DNA of 64,000 bases from an uncultured candidatus Porisulfidus sp. Lineage in GTDB: Bacteria; Pseudomonadota; Gammaproteobacteria; Poriferisulfidales; Poriferisulfidaceae. Shown piece by piece: positions 54,330 through 63,181 of this stretch. Where the stretch lies: assembly GCA_958431155.1 (NCBI GenBank), contig OY288106.1:567937-631936 (forward strand), given 5' to 3'. How positions within the stretch are numbered: the stretch's first letter is position 1; each line of letters begins with the position of its first letter. Under the pieces are notes generated by a model that did not search any database, was not told the DNA's origin, and was given only the letters and a program-made list of their open reading frames with translations. A program made the translations under genes and the position numbers.

Positions 54330-55592
54330 TTAGGTGATTCCGCTGAACGGAATCACTTCGACCGTTTCTCCCTCCTGAACATTGGCCCGCTCCATCGGTA
54401 GCACGATGAAGCAGTTTGCCTGGCTCATCGATGTCAGGATTCCGGATCCCTGTGCGCCGGTACAGGCGACCGTATGACTTCCGTCCTGTGCCCGGCGAAG
54501 AGTTCCTCGCTGGTACTCCACCCGACCCTGCCGCTTGCGCAGCGGCGAGGTGACCGGGACCTGAAGAGCCAGTGGTGGTTGCTCAGCCATGCCGGCCATG
54601 CGTAGCAGGGCCGGTCGTACGAACTGGTAGAACGTGACCATGACCGAGACCGGATTGCCTGGCAGACCGAAAAACTTCGCAGGCCCGATCTGACCGAAGG
54701 CCAGCGGGCGTCCGGGCTTGATCGCCACTTTCCAGAAATTCACATCGCCCAACTCGCCTAGGACGTCTTTCACGTAATCGGCCTCGCCGACTGAAACTCC
54801 ACCGGACGTAATTACCATATCCGCCTGTTCGGAAGCTGCACGAAACGCCTCTACAACGGCGGCACGGTCATCGCGGACCACACCCAGATCCAGGGCGTCG
54901 ACATGAAGGCGTCGGAGCATGGCGGACAGAGTGTAGCGGTTACTGTTGTAAATGTGGCCATCCTGAAGAGGCTCGCCCACTTCCTGCAATTCATCGCCGG
55001 TGGAGAAAAAAGCTACCCGGACACGTCGCAGGACAGAGACCTCGGCGATGCCGACCGAAGCGAGCAAGCCCAGGTCTGCGGACCCGATCAGGCGGCCGGG
55101 TTCCAGGATGACATTTCCTGCAGCGATGTCTTCGCCTGCCGCCCGGACGTTTTGCCCGGGCTTCTCGCCGGCCGGGATTTCGATTTCCGTGTCGCCGAAT
55201 ACGCGAACTCTCTCCTGGATCACGACGGTGTCCGAGGAATCCGGCATGACGCCTCCCGTCATGATGCGAACGCATTCTCCGGCTCCTACCGATCCGTCAT
55301 AGGGATGACCGGCGAATGACGATCCAATGAGAGTGAAAGTCTCGGGAGAGTCAGAAGGCAAGTCCTGGCCACGTACGGCATAACCGTCCATCGCCGAGTT
55401 CGTGTGCCCGGGCACGTCGATCTCCGAGTGCATCTCGACGGCCAGAACGCGGTCCAGCGCCTCCATGGTCGAAACTGTTTCCGTTTCAAGCACGGGGCAA
55501 ATGGTGGACTGAATGTGTTCAGCAGCCTGATCCGGAGTGATCGACTCCGGATCAAAGTCATCCATGCAGCTGAAGGAAGGCGCTGAACTCAT
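54330..55592 (-). CDS. moeA: Molybdopterin molybdenumtransferase
   Basis: Inserts molybdate into adenylylated molybdopterin. The 420-residue protein has the MoeA order: VPGHTNSAMDGYAVRGQDLP (domain I), AGECVRIMTGGVMPDSSDTV, IGSADLGLLASVGIAEVSV, the MogA-like domain with FFSTGDELQEVGEPL then ITSGGVSVGEADYVKDVL, and PGRPLAFGQ followed by GLPGNPVSVMV. It starts inside the Smr-gene stop (four-base overlap). With moaE it supplies Mo cofactor, consistent with a Mo or W formate dehydrogenase elsewhere in a methylotroph. Confidence 0.95.
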   Translation of the reverse strand: MSSAPSFSCMDDFDPESITPDQAAEHIQSTICPVLETETVSTMEALDRVLAVEMHSEIDVPGHTNSAMDGYAVRGQDLPSDSPETFTLIGSSFAGHPYDGSVGAGECVRIMTGGVMPDSSDTVVIQERVRVFGDTEIEIPAGEKPGQNVRAAGEDIAAGNVILEPGRLIGSADLGLLASVGIAEVSVLRRVRVAFFSTGDELQEVGEPLQDGHIYNSNRYTLSAMLRRLHVDALDLGVVRDDRAAVVEAFRAASEQADMVITSGGVSVGEADYVKDVLGELGDVNFWKVAIKPGRPLAFGQIGPAKFFGLPGNPVSVMVTFYQFVRPALLRMAGMAEQPPLALQVPVTSPLRKRQGRVEYQRGTLRRAQDGSHTVACTGAQGSGILTSMSQANCFIVLPMERANVQEGETVEVIPFSGIT

Positions 55593-56203
55593 CTGCGTGG
55601 TCGTCTCAGCAGGATGTTGACCGCGCCGGTATTGCCGGGAACGCTGTGAAAGCCGAGGACTTCCGGGTGTTCGCGCAGTACGGCATCGACCAGTCCCTTA
55701 AGCCGCGAGCCACGGCTCTCGGAGTGATGACCCTTGCCGTGAATCAGGCACAAGGAACGACGGTTCACCTGTTGCGCGTGAGCAATGGCTGCAGCGATGG
55801 TGTCGCAGGCTTCCTGCGCATCCTGCCCATGCAGGTCGATTTCTTCGGGAGAGGGGGACAGCCGCCCTCGGCGCAGGTTTTGGTAGTCCTTGTCCAGCAC
55901 CCCTGGACGCCGCCAATTCAGGATCTCCCGGCCGTCCATGGGGCGTGCGTTTGGCACCCCGAGCGTTCGAGTGGGCACGGTTCTATGCGGCGGGGAGGGG
56001 CGCGATGCGGGCGTGAAAGGCGCACGGTCGGACCGGGAGCCGCGACCAAGCGGCGCGACTCCCGTCATGGCCTGCTCAAGCGCTTCCAAATCCTCGTCGC
56101 GGGCTTTGTCCATGATGGCGGATAAAGGGGGTTCATTCGCATCCAAGTATACCGAAGCAATTTTTTGAGGGTTATCCCATATCGCTGATAATGGCAATGC
56201 CAT
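55589..56203 (-). CDS. Smr-domain DNA/RNA endonuclease-like protein (SmrA/YdaL type)
   Basis: About 204 residues. The C-terminal Smr domain shows the EIDLHGQDAQEACDTIAAAI and LIHGKGHHS motifs (LDLHG and HGKG of the family), then RLKGLVDAVLREHPEVLGFH. The basic middle linker and short N-terminal segment match SmrA proteins of Gammaproteobacteria. The start is uncertain: ATG 56203 is preferred; 56233 extends the frame into the surE leader. Smr domains nick branched DNA or cut RNA; the role here is untested. Confidence 0.82.
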   Translation of the reverse strand: MALPLSAIWDNPQKIASVYLDANEPPLSAIMDKARDEDLEALEQAMTGVAPLGRGSRSDRAPFTPASRPSPPHRTVPTRTLGVPNARPMDGREILNWRRPGVLDKDYQNLRRGRLSPSPEEIDLHGQDAQEACDTIAAAIAHAQQVNRRSLCLIHGKGHHSESRGSRLKGLVDAVLREHPEVLGFHSVPGNTGAVNILLRRPRR

Positions 56204-56259
56204 AGGTTTAAAATAAATACGCCGGGCTAGCATTGACTGCCCTGCAATCGCGCACCATC

Positions 56260-57015
56260 ATGCACCTACTGTTAAGCAACGATGACGGCTACCGGGCCCC
56301 CGGTCTCGAATGCCTGGCTCGGCATCTAAGTGAGTTGGCCGAACTAACCGTGATCGCTCCCTCTCGCGACCGCAGCGGCGCGAGCAATTCTCTGACGCTG
56401 GATCAGGACCTTCATGTACACACGGCTCCGAATGGGTTCCACTATGTGGAGGAGGGCACGCCGACCGATTGTGTACATCTTGGTATCACCGGGCTGATGG
56501 AGCCAGAACCGGACATGGTGGTGTCCGGTATCAACAATGGGGCCAACCTGGGCGATGACGTACTCTATTCCGGCACGGTCGCGGCGGCCATGGAAGGGCG
56601 GACACTGGGGTTGCCCGCGATTGCGGTGTCCATAACATCGCGTACCCCACAGCATTATGAGACTGCCGCCCTCATCACCTGCTCCCTGATTCGCCGCTTG
56701 TCGGAACAGGCGCTCCCGCCCGAAATCATTATCAACGTCAATGTCCCGGATCTTCCGCTTGAAGACTTACGCGGCCTGTGCATGACGCGCCTCGGCCATC
56801 GACATCGTGCGGAACCTGCGATTCGACAAGAGGACGTTAATGGCCGTTCCGTCTGGCGTGTCGGCCCACCGGGGCCGGACAAGGATGGCGGCGAGGGCAC
56901 GGATTTCCATGCAGTACGGGAAGGCTTTGTTTCTGTCACTCCGATGCAAGTGGATTTGACTCGGCATCACGATTTCAGCACCCTGTCGGAATGGCTGCAG
57001 AAAATTTCTCTATGA
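56260..57015 (+). CDS. surE: 5'/3'-nucleotidase SurE
   Basis: A nucleoside monophosphatase and exopolyphosphatase. The 251-residue protein begins MHLLLSNDDGYRAPGLECLA with the metal-binding Asp-Asp pair. Other motifs are APSRDRSGASNSLTL, GTPTDCVHLGI and VVSGINNGANLGDDVLYSGTV (Asn ligand). ATG 56260 gives the exact family start; nine upstream in-frame codons are not conserved. The stop overlaps the pcm start (ATGA). Confidence 0.95.
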   Translation: MHLLLSNDDGYRAPGLECLARHLSELAELTVIAPSRDRSGASNSLTLDQDLHVHTAPNGFHYVEEGTPTDCVHLGITGLMEPEPDMVVSGINNGANLGDDVLYSGTVAAAMEGRTLGLPAIAVSITSRTPQHYETAALITCSLIRRLSEQALPPEIIINVNVPDLPLEDLRGLCMTRLGHRHRAEPAIRQEDVNGRSVWRVGPPGPDKDGGEGTDFHAVREGFVSVTPMQVDLTRHHDFSTLSEWLQKISL

Positions 57016-57677
57016 CTCCAACCCAAAACGGAGGCGCCGGCATGACTGCTGCGCGGCACCAGGAAAGTCTGGTCGAGCGACTGCGCGAGAAGGGAATTGA
57101 AAGCGAAACCGTGCTGCAGGCCATACTGGAGACTCCGCGGCACCGTTTCGTCAGCGATGCGGTCGCACGTCACGCTTACCGCGATGATGCTTTGCCCATC
57201 GGCTATAACCAGACCATTTCCCAGCCTTATGTCGTGGCCTTCATGACGCAAGCCTTGCTCAAACCGGAGCCTCCTCGGAATGTGCTTGAAATCGGTACTG
57301 GCTCTGGCTACCAGTCCGCGGTTCTGGCGAAACTCGTGAGAAGGGTCTACAGCATCGAACGCATTCCACAGTTGCACCGACAATCGACTCAACGGTTGCG
57401 CGAACTTGGCGTCCGCAATGTGTCGACCCGTTTGGGGGACGGAAGTCAGGGTTGGCCTGAATGCGCGCCGTATGAAGCGATCATGCTCACTGCGGCCAGC
57501 CCGACCCCGCCCGATGCGCTTTTGGAGCAATTGGTCGAAGGAGGGAGGTTGCTGCTTCCAGAAGGTTCTCCGCATGAGACCCAAACGCTGGTGCGCTACG
57601 TCCGGACCCCGAAAGGCATCACACGGGAGACGCTCCTGGACGTGCTGTTTGTGCCGCTGGTGTCCCGGACAAGCTGA
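57012..57677 (+). CDS. pcm: Protein-L-isoaspartate O-methyltransferase
   Basis: Repairs isoaspartyl damage with S-adenosylmethionine. The 221-residue protein shows PRHRFVSDAVARHAYRDDAL, LPIGYNQTISQPYVVAFMTQ, the SAM-binding NVLEIGTGSGYQSAVLAKLV, VYSIERIPQL and ARRVSTRLGDGS-like VSTRLGDGSQGWPE. ATG 57012 overlaps the surE stop by four bases and is preferred; ATG 56991 and 57042 are also in frame. Part of surE-pcm-yqaA-nlpD. Confidence 0.94.
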   Translation: MTPTQNGGAGMTAARHQESLVERLREKGIESETVLQAILETPRHRFVSDAVARHAYRDDALPIGYNQTISQPYVVAFMTQALLKPEPPRNVLEIGTGSGYQSAVLAKLVRRVYSIERIPQLHRQSTQRLRELGVRNVSTRLGDGSQGWPECAPYEAIMLTAASPTPPDALLEQLVEGGRLLLPEGSPHETQTLVRYVRTPKGITRETLLDVLFVPLVSRTS

Positions 57678-57680
57678 ATC

Positions 57681-58256
57681 ATGCGCCTATTTGCCCCACT
57701 GTACGATCAGACCCTGCGCTGGGCCCAGCACCCCCGCGCACCTTGGGCCCTGAGCACACTGAGTTTCATCGAGTCCGTCATATTCCCCATCCCGACGGAC
57801 GTCATGCTGGCGCCCATGGTACTGGCGCAACCACCGAAATGGCTGCATTACGCGACCCTTGCGACTGTCTTTTCGGTACTGGGGGGCGTCTTCGGCTACC
57901 TGCTTGGAGCCTGGGCATTCGATTGGGCCTCACCCTGGCTTACGACCGGCAATGGGGCGCAGGCCTTTGCCGAGGCGCAGCGGCTATTCCAGGAGTGGGG
58001 AGTCTGGTTTGTTTTCATGGCGGCTTTTACGCCTATTCCATACAAGGTGTTCACGATCAGCGCCGGTTTCATGGCACTTGCACTTGTGCCTTTCATCCTC
58101 GCTTCGGCAGCAGGGCGGGCAGCGCGGTTCTTCCTCGTTGCCGGCCTTGTGCGCTGGCTAGGTGCCCGGTACGAGCCGCTACTGCGTCGGCACATAGAAT
58201 TCGCCGGTTGGGCGGCGGTTGTCATTCTGGTTTTGATTTTCGTGATCCGCGAATGA
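57681..58256 (+). CDS. YqaA/DedA-like (SNARE-associated) membrane protein
   Basis: A 191-residue inner-membrane protein with four to five hydrophobic helices. The YqaA-type pattern is visible: FIESVIFPIPTDVMLAPMVL, FSVLGGVFGYLLGAWAFDW and FMAAFTPIPYKVFTISAGFM (the FTPIPxK motif of DedA-like proteins). Its position between pcm and nlpD is the usual one. DedA relatives take part in lipid-carrier flipping and proton-motive-force homeostasis; the exact role is unknown. Three bases after pcm, and the stop overlaps nlpD (ATGA). Confidence 0.86.
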   Translation: MRLFAPLYDQTLRWAQHPRAPWALSTLSFIESVIFPIPTDVMLAPMVLAQPPKWLHYATLATVFSVLGGVFGYLLGAWAFDWASPWLTTGNGAQAFAEAQRLFQEWGVWFVFMAAFTPIPYKVFTISAGFMALALVPFILASAAGRAARFFLVAGLVRWLGARYEPLLRRHIEFAGWAAVVILVLIFVIRE

Positions 58257-59035
58257 CTATGAGAAAAGGCATCTGGCACGCCTTCGTTCTTACAGTGTTC
58301 TGTACAGGAACGGTCTCCTGCTCATTTCTTCCGGACATACTAGTCAAACCCTTCGAGTCGTCGCCTACGACTCAGAAGAGACAGGCGACCCAGAAAAAGC
58401 AAGCAAAATCCTGTTATCCGGTCAGAGACAGGGACATCGTCTATGTCGTGCGCAAAGGCGATACGCTGGGCGAAATCGCAGAATGCTTCAAAACGCGCTG
58501 GTACTACATCTCCAGCCGAAACAAACTCAAGAATCCGAATGTAATAAGGCCCGGGCAGAAACTCATCATCCCGGCGCGGTCAACCAAGGCCGCAACCGGG
58601 ACCAGCAGCGGCAAGGCTAAGAAAAAAGGCGCTTCCAAGCTGGTGCGTCCACCGACCCGCGCGAAAAGCGGCATTGCCTGGATCTGGCCAGCCGAGGGCA
58701 AGGTCATCCGAAAATTCTCTCCCAAGGGCTCCGGGAAGCAGGGAATTTCAATCGCCGGAAAGATGGGCCAAAAAATCAAGACTGCGGCTTCGGGCAAGGT
58801 GGTCTACAGCGGGGAGGGCTTGGTCGGCTACGGGAGGCTGATCATCGTGCAGCACCAGAAGGACTTCCTGACGGCCTACGCGCACAATGACCGACTGTTG
58901 GTCAAAGAAGGGCAGTCGGTCAAGAAGGGACAGATCATTGCCCACATGGGAAAGACAGCAGCGAAGTCGCCGCGACTTCACTTCGAGATGCGCTACAAGG
59001 GCAAGCCGGTCAACCCGTTGAAATACCTGCCTTAA
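58253..59035 (+). CDS. nlpD: NlpD-like LysM/M23 lipoprotein, probable amidase activator
   Basis: A 260-residue envelope protein. A lipoprotein signal ends at GTVSC (Cys23). A LysM domain spans about residues 63-105 (VYVVRKGDTLGEIAECFKTR, NPNVIRPGQKLIIP), then a basic Lys-rich linker and a C-terminal M23 domain (GISIAGKMGQKIKTAASGKV, AYAHNDRLLVKEGQSV, LHFEMRYKGKPVNPLKYLP). The zinc ligands of active M23 enzymes (HxxxD) are replaced by GISI, as in E. coli NlpD, so it should activate an AmiC-type amidase and not cut peptidoglycan itself. No rpoS follows, unlike in enteric bacteria. Confidence 0.9.
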   Translation: MTMRKGIWHAFVLTVFCTGTVSCSFLPDILVKPFESSPTTQKRQATQKKQAKSCYPVRDRDIVYVVRKGDTLGEIAECFKTRWYYISSRNKLKNPNVIRPGQKLIIPARSTKAATGTSSGKAKKKGASKLVRPPTRAKSGIAWIWPAEGKVIRKFSPKGSGKQGISIAGKMGQKIKTAASGKVVYSGEGLVGYGRLIIVQHQKDFLTAYAHNDRLLVKEGQSVKKGQIIAHMGKTAAKSPRLHFEMRYKGKPVNPLKYLP

Positions 59036-59406
59036 ACCGGCAGAATCAGGCAGGCCGCGATATCCCGCCCGTCCTGGGCCAGCAAATTGTAGGTCCGACA
59101 GGCTGCTGTTGTGGTCATGGCTTCCAGGCCGATCTCTTGACTCAACAGTGCTCCGTATACCTCCGGATCTGGCAACCGAAGGTCTGCACCCGTGCCGAGG
59201 ACCACTAATTCCGGCTTGTGTTCAAGCACCGTCGAGAAGTGTTCTGGCTTCAGCAGTTCGTCGACGGCGACCGGCCACGGCCGCACCGGTTGTCCGGGCA
59301 GCAGAATGAAACTTTCGGACAGATTTTGACCGTTGACGCGAATCCCTTCCGCGCCACATGAGTGAATGACGAATTCCGCCGTTGCGTGATCTTCGGCAAA
59401 CTGCAT
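59032..59406 (-). CDS. Mth938-like / DUF498 domain protein
   Basis: A 124-residue single-domain protein of the Mth938/Xcc1710/NDUFAF3 family. Diagnostic parts are IRVNGQNLSESFILLPGQPV, then ELVVLGTGADLRLPDPEVYG and GLEAMTTTAACRTYNLLAQD, the TxxAcRTYNxL motif. The mitochondrial relative helps assemble respiratory complex I; the bacterial function is unknown. It overlaps the end of nlpD by four bases (convergent) and is divergent from alaC. Confidence 0.88.
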   Translation of the reverse strand: MQFAEDHATAEFVIHSCGAEGIRVNGQNLSESFILLPGQPVRPWPVAVDELLKPEHFSTVLEHKPELVVLGTGADLRLPDPEVYGALLSQEIGLEAMTTTAACRTYNLLAQDGRDIAACLILPV

Positions 59407-59489
59407 CGGGATTGACTATAATGGAACAAGTGCAGGGCTTTAGCCGTTGCATGCAATTATAGAAAAACCGGACCGGCGGCCGCTTTCCC

Positions 59490-60668
59490 GTGACTGAAGA
59501 GTTTCAGCGCGTCTCGCGCCTTCCCCCGTATGTATTCAGCATCGTCAGCGACCTGAGGTCCAAGGCGCGCCGAAAGGGCGAAGACATCATCGACTTCGGC
59601 ATGGGCAATCCCGACCAGCCCACGCCACGGCATATCGTGGACAAGCTCTGCGAGACCGTCGCCCGCGGCGACACGCATCGTTACTCCACCTCGCGCGGCA
59701 TTCCGCGTCTGCGCCAGGCTGTAGCCAGCTGGTACCGCCGAAAGTTCGACGTCGAACTCGACTCGGAAACGGAAGCCATCGTGACGATTGGCTCGAAAGA
59801 AGGCCTGGCACACCTGGCCTTGGCCGTCCTGTCCCCAGGAGACATGGTGGTCGTGCCGAATCCAGCCTATCCGATCCACCCGTACAGTTGCGTGATTGCG
59901 GGTGCCGAACTCAACTACGTCCCCATGGACGACGAGGAAGAATTCCTGAATTCCCTGCAGCAGACCATAGAAAACTGCTGGCCGCGGCCGAAAATGTTGT
60001 TGCTGAATTTCCCCTGTAACCCGACCGGGCACTGCGTGGGACTGGACTTCTACGCCAAGGTGGTCGAAATCGCGCAAGAGTACAAATTGTGGGTGGTTCA
60101 AGATATTGCCTATGCCGAGTTGGCTTTCGACGGTTATACGGTGCCATCCATTCTGCAGGTGAAAGGAGCCAAGGATGTGGCCGTGGAGTTTTATACTTTG
60201 TCGAAGTCCTACAACATGCCAGGATGGAGAGTCGGCTTCATGTGCGGGAATTCACGCTTGGTCAGCGCGCTTTCACGGATCAAGTCCTATGTGGATTACG
60301 GTCTGTTCACTCCTATTCAGGTAGCGGCCATCGCTGCTCTGGAGGGCCCGCAGGATTGTGTCCGCGAAATCTGCCAGATGTATCAAGAGCGCCGGAACGT
60401 GCTGTGCGATGGCCTCAATTCGGTAGGATGGACGGTGGAGAAGCCGTCTGCCACCATGTTCGTCTGGGCGCCGCTCCCGGAGGCCTACGCAGACCTGGGT
60501 TCGCTTGAATTTAGCAAGCTACTCCTGAAACGGGCCAAGGTGGCGGTATCCCCAGGGGTCGGGTTCGGGCAGAATGGCAACGGGCATGTGCGCTTCAGCC
60601 TCATTGAAAATACGCAAAGGACCCGCCAAGCATTGCGCAACATCAAATCCATGATGAGGGACGCCTGA
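59490..60668 (+). CDS. alaC: PLP-dependent aminotransferase (AlaC-like)
   Basis: A 392-residue class I aminotransferase. It opens with RVSRLPPYVFSIVSDLRSKA and has DFGMGNPDQPTP, the N-D-Y positions NFPCNPTGHC and DIAYAELAFDG, and the PLP lysine in YTLSKSYNMPGWRVGF. The family makes alanine from pyruvate and glutamate. GTG 59490 is the only reasonable start. The one-base overlap with hom and the alaC-hom-thrC order suggest an aspartate-family amino-acid operon. Confidence 0.9.
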   Translation: MTEEFQRVSRLPPYVFSIVSDLRSKARRKGEDIIDFGMGNPDQPTPRHIVDKLCETVARGDTHRYSTSRGIPRLRQAVASWYRRKFDVELDSETEAIVTIGSKEGLAHLALAVLSPGDMVVVPNPAYPIHPYSCVIAGAELNYVPMDDEEEFLNSLQQTIENCWPRPKMLLLNFPCNPTGHCVGLDFYAKVVEIAQEYKLWVVQDIAYAELAFDGYTVPSILQVKGAKDVAVEFYTLSKSYNMPGWRVGFMCGNSRLVSALSRIKSYVDYGLFTPIQVAAIAALEGPQDCVREICQMYQERRNVLCDGLNSVGWTVEKPSATMFVWAPLPEAYADLGSLEFSKLLLKRAKVAVSPGVGFGQNGNGHVRFSLIENTQRTRQALRNIKSMMRDA

Positions 60669-61990
60669 TGAGCGGAAATGAGATGCGAGTAGGGTTGCTG
60701 GGACTCGGCTGCGTGGGTTGCGGCGTCATCCGGGCGCTGTCGCGCAATCAGGAGGAGATCGAGCGGCGGGCCGGACGGCGTCTCAGCATCGTGGCGGCCT
60801 GCGCCAGGGACCTGAGCAAGAAACGGGACTGCGATCTCGAAGAGATTCAGCTAATGCAGGATCCCCAGCAGGTGGTGGATCACCCGGAGGTGGATGTGGT
60901 GATTGAGCTGATGGGCGGCATCGACCCCGCCCGGGAGCTGATCCTCCGCGCGATCGACCAGGGCAAACCGGTCATTACTGCGAACAAGCATCTGATCGCC
61001 CTGCATGGAAGCGAGGTGTTCGCGCATGCGGAGCAAAAAGGTGTCAACGTCGCCTTCGAAGCGGCCGTGGCAGGCAGCATCCCGATCATCAAGAACATCC
61101 GGGAGAGCCTGAGCGGAAACCGGATCGAATGGATCGCCGGCATCATCAACGGCACGGGCAACTACATCCTGACCGCGATGGAGGGCGAGGGACGCCCGTT
61201 TGCGGAAATGCTTGCTGAGGCACAGCGACTCGGCTACGCGGAAGCGGACCCAACATTCGACATTGACGGGACGGACGCCGCGCACAAGTTGACGATCCTG
61301 GCTTCCATCGCCTTTGGCATTCCCCTGTCCTATGACCGGGTGCATGTCGAGGGAATTTCGGACATCACATCGGAAAATATCGCGGATGCCCGCTCATTGG
61401 GATATCGAATCAAACACTTGGGCATCGCCAAGCGAACGGAAGGGGGAATCGAGTTGCGGGTTCATCCCACTTTGATTCCAGATTCACGATTGGTGGCTAA
61501 TGTCGCCGGCGTTATGAATGCGGTGGTGGTAATGTCTGACGCGGCAGGCGCGCACCTGTATTACGGCGCGGGCGCGGGCGGCGATCCGACGGCCTCGGCA
61601 GTCATCGCGGACCTGGTGGACGTAGTGCGCACGCTGACCACCGATGCGGAGAACCGGGTGCCCCATCTGGCCTACCAGCCCCACGCATTGAGCGACATTC
61701 CTCTCCTGCCGATCGGGCAGGTGACGACGGCCTGCTACCTGAGACTGCAGGCGATAGACCGCCCCGGTGTGCTGGCCGCGGTTACCGATATCCTGGGCAA
61801 CCTGGGAATCAGCATCGAGGCGATCCAGCAGCGCGAACCGGAAATTGCAGACGTGGACGGTAGCGTCCCCGTGATTTTATTGACTCACGAGGTCCCGGAA
61901 GACCGCATGAACCAAGCCCTCTCATGCATTGAAGCTCTGGAGGATATCGTCGCGCCGGTTCAGAGGATCCGGATCGAACCAATGAAGTGA
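60668..61990 (+). CDS. hom: Homoserine dehydrogenase
   Basis: Reduces aspartate semialdehyde to homoserine for threonine and methionine. The 440-residue protein has the nucleotide-binding GLLGLGCVGCGVIRAL, VIELMGGIDPARELI, TANKHLIA (catalytic Lys), AAVAGSIPIIKNIRESLSGN, GIINGTGNYILTAM and the DxxGxDAAHKL catalytic region (DIDGTDAAHKLTILASIAFG). A C-terminal ACT domain from about residue 355 (YLRLQAIDRPGVLAAVTDIL) gives threonine feedback control. Aspartokinase is not fused. Confidence 0.96.
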   Translation: MSGNEMRVGLLGLGCVGCGVIRALSRNQEEIERRAGRRLSIVAACARDLSKKRDCDLEEIQLMQDPQQVVDHPEVDVVIELMGGIDPARELILRAIDQGKPVITANKHLIALHGSEVFAHAEQKGVNVAFEAAVAGSIPIIKNIRESLSGNRIEWIAGIINGTGNYILTAMEGEGRPFAEMLAEAQRLGYAEADPTFDIDGTDAAHKLTILASIAFGIPLSYDRVHVEGISDITSENIADARSLGYRIKHLGIAKRTEGGIELRVHPTLIPDSRLVANVAGVMNAVVVMSDAAGAHLYYGAGAGGDPTASAVIADLVDVVRTLTTDAENRVPHLAYQPHALSDIPLLPIGQVTTACYLRLQAIDRPGVLAAVTDILGNLGISIEAIQQREPEIADVDGSVPVILLTHEVPEDRMNQALSCIEALEDIVAPVQRIRIEPMK

Positions 61991-62011
61991 GGGGATGAGG
62001 GTCAATGGAAT

Positions 62012-63142
62012 ATGGAGACGCAACGCTACACCGGGTTGATTGATCGCTATCGGGACTTCCTGCCGATTGCCCCGGATACGCCTGCGGTCACTTTGTGCGA
62101 AGGCGATACCCCGCTCATCGAACTGAAGCAACTTCCCTGCGAGTGGGGGACAGACTGCCGAGTGCTGGCCAAATTCGAGGGACTCAATCCGACTGGTTCG
62201 TTCAAAGACCGGGGAATGACGGTAGCGGTGACCCGGGCTTCGGAGGAGGGCAGCCGGGCCATCATCTGCGCCTCCACCGGCAACACCTCGGCCTCTGCCG
62301 CAGCCTATGCGACCCGGGCCGGAATGGAATGCTTCGTGCTGATCCCGGAAGGGAACGTGGCACTCGGGAAACTTGCCCAGGCGATCATGCACGGCGCCAC
62401 CATCCTGCAGATCAAAGGAAACTTCGATGACGGTATGCGCCTGGTTCGGGAGGTCGGGGAGGAGATGCCGGTGGCCATCGTCAACTCCATCAATCCCTAC
62501 CGTCTGCAAGGCCAGAAAACAATTGCCTACGAGACCGTCGGAACACTGGGGGATGCCCCGGACTATCATTGCCTCCCGGTCGGGAATGCCGGCAACATCA
62601 GTGCGCATTGGATCGGATACAGCGAACTGGCCGGCCTCGGGTCCGCTGTGACGGAGGCCTGCGAATCTTCTCTGGGTTCAGGCGCCATCGCCGTGCCGAA
62701 GCAAGTCGACAAGCGTCCGGCCATGGTGGGGTACCAAGCATCGGGCAGTGCCCCGTTCCTGCGAGGCAAATGGGTGGAGAAGCCGGAGACCCGGGCGACA
62801 GCCATCCGCATTGGTCATCCGCAAAGCTGGGATTACGCGTGGGCGGTGCACCGTGAGTCGGGCGGTTGGTTCGACGAATGCACTGATGAGGAAATTCTGG
62901 ACATGCAACGGCAACTGGCCAGCCGGGAAGGGATTTTCTGCGAGCCGGCCTCGGCGGTGTCGGTGGCAGGCGCCATGCGCGACATCCGCTCGGGCAAAAT
63001 CGAGAACGGTTGCGTCGTGGTCTGCACCTTGACGGGACACGGGCTGAAAGACCCGAGCGTGGTCGAGGATGTGAAACTGGAGAGTATCGAGCCCACCCTG
63101 GCAAACATCAGGGATGTGATTGGAAACAAGCTGGGCGTCTGA
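62012..63142 (+). CDS. thrC: Threonine synthase
   Basis: Converts O-phosphohomoserine to threonine with PLP. The 376-residue fold type II enzyme has LCEGDTPLIELKQLP, the PLP lysine in GLNPTGSFKDRGMTVAVT, the cofactor-binding STGNTSASAAAYATRAG and PVGNAGNISAHWIGYSE. It is the shorter class lacking the plant-type SAM-regulated N-terminal extension. It lies 21 bases after hom. Confidence 0.95.
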   Translation: METQRYTGLIDRYRDFLPIAPDTPAVTLCEGDTPLIELKQLPCEWGTDCRVLAKFEGLNPTGSFKDRGMTVAVTRASEEGSRAIICASTGNTSASAAAYATRAGMECFVLIPEGNVALGKLAQAIMHGATILQIKGNFDDGMRLVREVGEEMPVAIVNSINPYRLQGQKTIAYETVGTLGDAPDYHCLPVGNAGNISAHWIGYSELAGLGSAVTEACESSLGSGAIAVPKQVDKRPAMVGYQASGSAPFLRGKWVEKPETRATAIRIGHPQSWDYAWAVHRESGGWFDECTDEEILDMQRQLASREGIFCEPASAVSVAGAMRDIRSGKIENGCVVVCTLTGHGLKDPSVVEDVKLESIEPTLANIRDVIGNKLGV

Positions 63143-63162
63143 GCGGGGGCGCTGTTCCCCGC
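63143..63162. terminator. Hairpin between convergent thrC and the DUF1295 gene
   Basis: A six-base stem GCGGGG/CCCCGC with an eight-base loop lies right after the thrC stop and 20 bases before the end of the opposing gene. There is no T-run; possible weak bidirectional terminator. Confidence 0.35.
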
Positions 63163-63181
63163 ATCACCGGGTCGGGCAGGT

